The position numbers and the translations under genes were made by a program. A stretch of DNA of 64,000 nucleotides, from assembly GCA_947561395.2 (NCBI GenBank), contig OX387186.1, positions 9,413,888 through 9,477,887 of the forward strand. Direction: 5' to 3'. Below are positions 63,487 through 64,000 of the stretch, piece by piece. The notes under the pieces are model-generated. The model did not search any database. It was not told the DNA's origin and was given only the letters and a program-made list of their open reading frames with translations. Every line of letters begins with the position of its first letter. The stretch's first letter is position 1. This DNA comes from Buxus sempervirens (Eukaryota > Streptophyta > Magnoliopsida > Buxales > Buxaceae).

Positions 63487-64000
63487 AGGAGGTGGTATCT
63501 TACGAAACGATAGAGGGCGAGATGCTCCAGGCTTTTGCTCACTTTTATGGCAAGAGCGGCAGCTTGAAGGTGAAGGCAAGGGATATGTGGGACGACATCA
63601 AGATGCTCAACCTTGATGCCAGCTTCCAGATTCCTGTTGAAAGCGACTCCGAGGTCTTGATAAATGCAGTTAATAGTAGGATTGAATGCCCATGGAGCAT
63701 CGACTATTGGGTTTCCCAAATCAAACAGTACATCGACAGGATGTCCTTCTGCCACACTCTTCGCCAAGGTAACCATGAAGCGGATGCATTGGCACAGGAA
63801 GCTATCAAAACTCGGTTGGATACGTCATATACAGTTAAAAGAGATTTGCCACAGTAGGCACGAGGATGCCTTAAAGTAGACAGATGTGGGCTTTGTTATC
63901 TAAGATAAGAACTCATGTTATTATCTGCGTTTGTAAAGGGTTATCCCCATGCTTTCTTTTGATTAATATACAGGTTTAGAGGTCCTACCTTAAGCTCCCT
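63487..64000 (+). pseudogene. LINE 3' end with RNase H remnant, copy B
   Basis: The frame 63,492-63,857 is open for 121 codons and shows the second half of a LINE RNase H domain (DMWDDIKMLNLDAS, VESDSEVLINAVN, QGNHEADALAQEA). The first catalytic part and all of RT are absent. The 3' UTR runs off the window. It was open at the time of duplication; copy A has since gained a stop. Confidence 0.78.

Larger units (their letters stand above)
52651..64000 (+). repeat. Segmental duplication, copy B (runs off the window)
   Basis: Direct-orientation partner of 22,794-41,367. B-only DNA is mainly the solo LTR (57,287-58,124), the hAT MITE (58,304-58,591) with about 250 bp of following sequence, and a 73 bp stretch at 59,596-59,668. 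The distance between left borders is about 29.9 kb. Confidence 0.93.

Overview
The window is nuclear DNA of a flowering plant, most likely a eudicot with a fairly repeat-rich genome. The evidence is GT-AG spliced genes of plant families (RABA1 GTPase, group IIe WRKY, bHLH-like regulator), plant Ty1/copia, Ty3 and LINE elements, hAT and PIF/Harbinger MITEs, and miR399 hairpins. I cannot name the species.

Layout. 0.7-7.1 kb: a two-exon RABA1-type Rab GTPase (+) whose 5.7 kb intron holds a decayed Ty3 gag-protease fragment. 7.1-11 kb: intergenic DNA with three inverted-repeat elements. 11.1-12.4 kb: a three-exon WRKY65/69-like gene (-). 12.7-16.8 kb: intergenic, with a SINE-like tail. 16.8-17.5 kb: a three-exon bHLH-like gene with a C-terminal ACT-like domain (-). 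17.6-22.8 kb: intergenic, with an 838 bp PIF/Harbinger MITE and a long foldback element holding a 21-bp-period array of the palindrome CTTGTACAAG.

22.8-41.4 kb (copy A) and 52.65-64.0 kb (copy B, cut by the window end) are two copies of a large direct segmental duplication. Each carries a small secreted-peptide gene (intact in A, frameshifted in B), three miR399 hairpins and a LINE RNase H remnant. So the window holds six miR399 loci. In every one, PHR1-type P1BS sites (GNATATNC) lie 23-26 bp upstream of a TATA box, and the hairpin starts 50-70 bp after the TATA. Hairpins 1 and 2 are read on the minus strand and hairpin 3 on the plus strand. From the known biology of the family, these would be phosphate-starvation-induced miRNAs silencing PHO2/UBC24. 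This cluster is the main functional content of the second half of the window.

The two copies also act as empty-site controls for each other. A gained a 5.1 kb copia element (itself hit by a 5'-truncated LINE with a 16 bp target duplication) and a 2.5 kb LINE with a 19 bp target duplication. B gained an 838 bp solo LTR with a 5 bp target duplication and a 288 bp hAT MITE with an 8 bp target duplication. Between the copies (41.4-52.65 kb) lies a nest of long LTR-type elements. It includes a copia LTR whose upstream part has six inverted repeats of exactly 21 bp (AACCG-N11-CGGTT). That LTR is split by a 3.3 kb element, and the copia body is cut off at the left edge of copy B.

All coordinates and motif matches were read by eye. 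No folding, alignment or database search was run.
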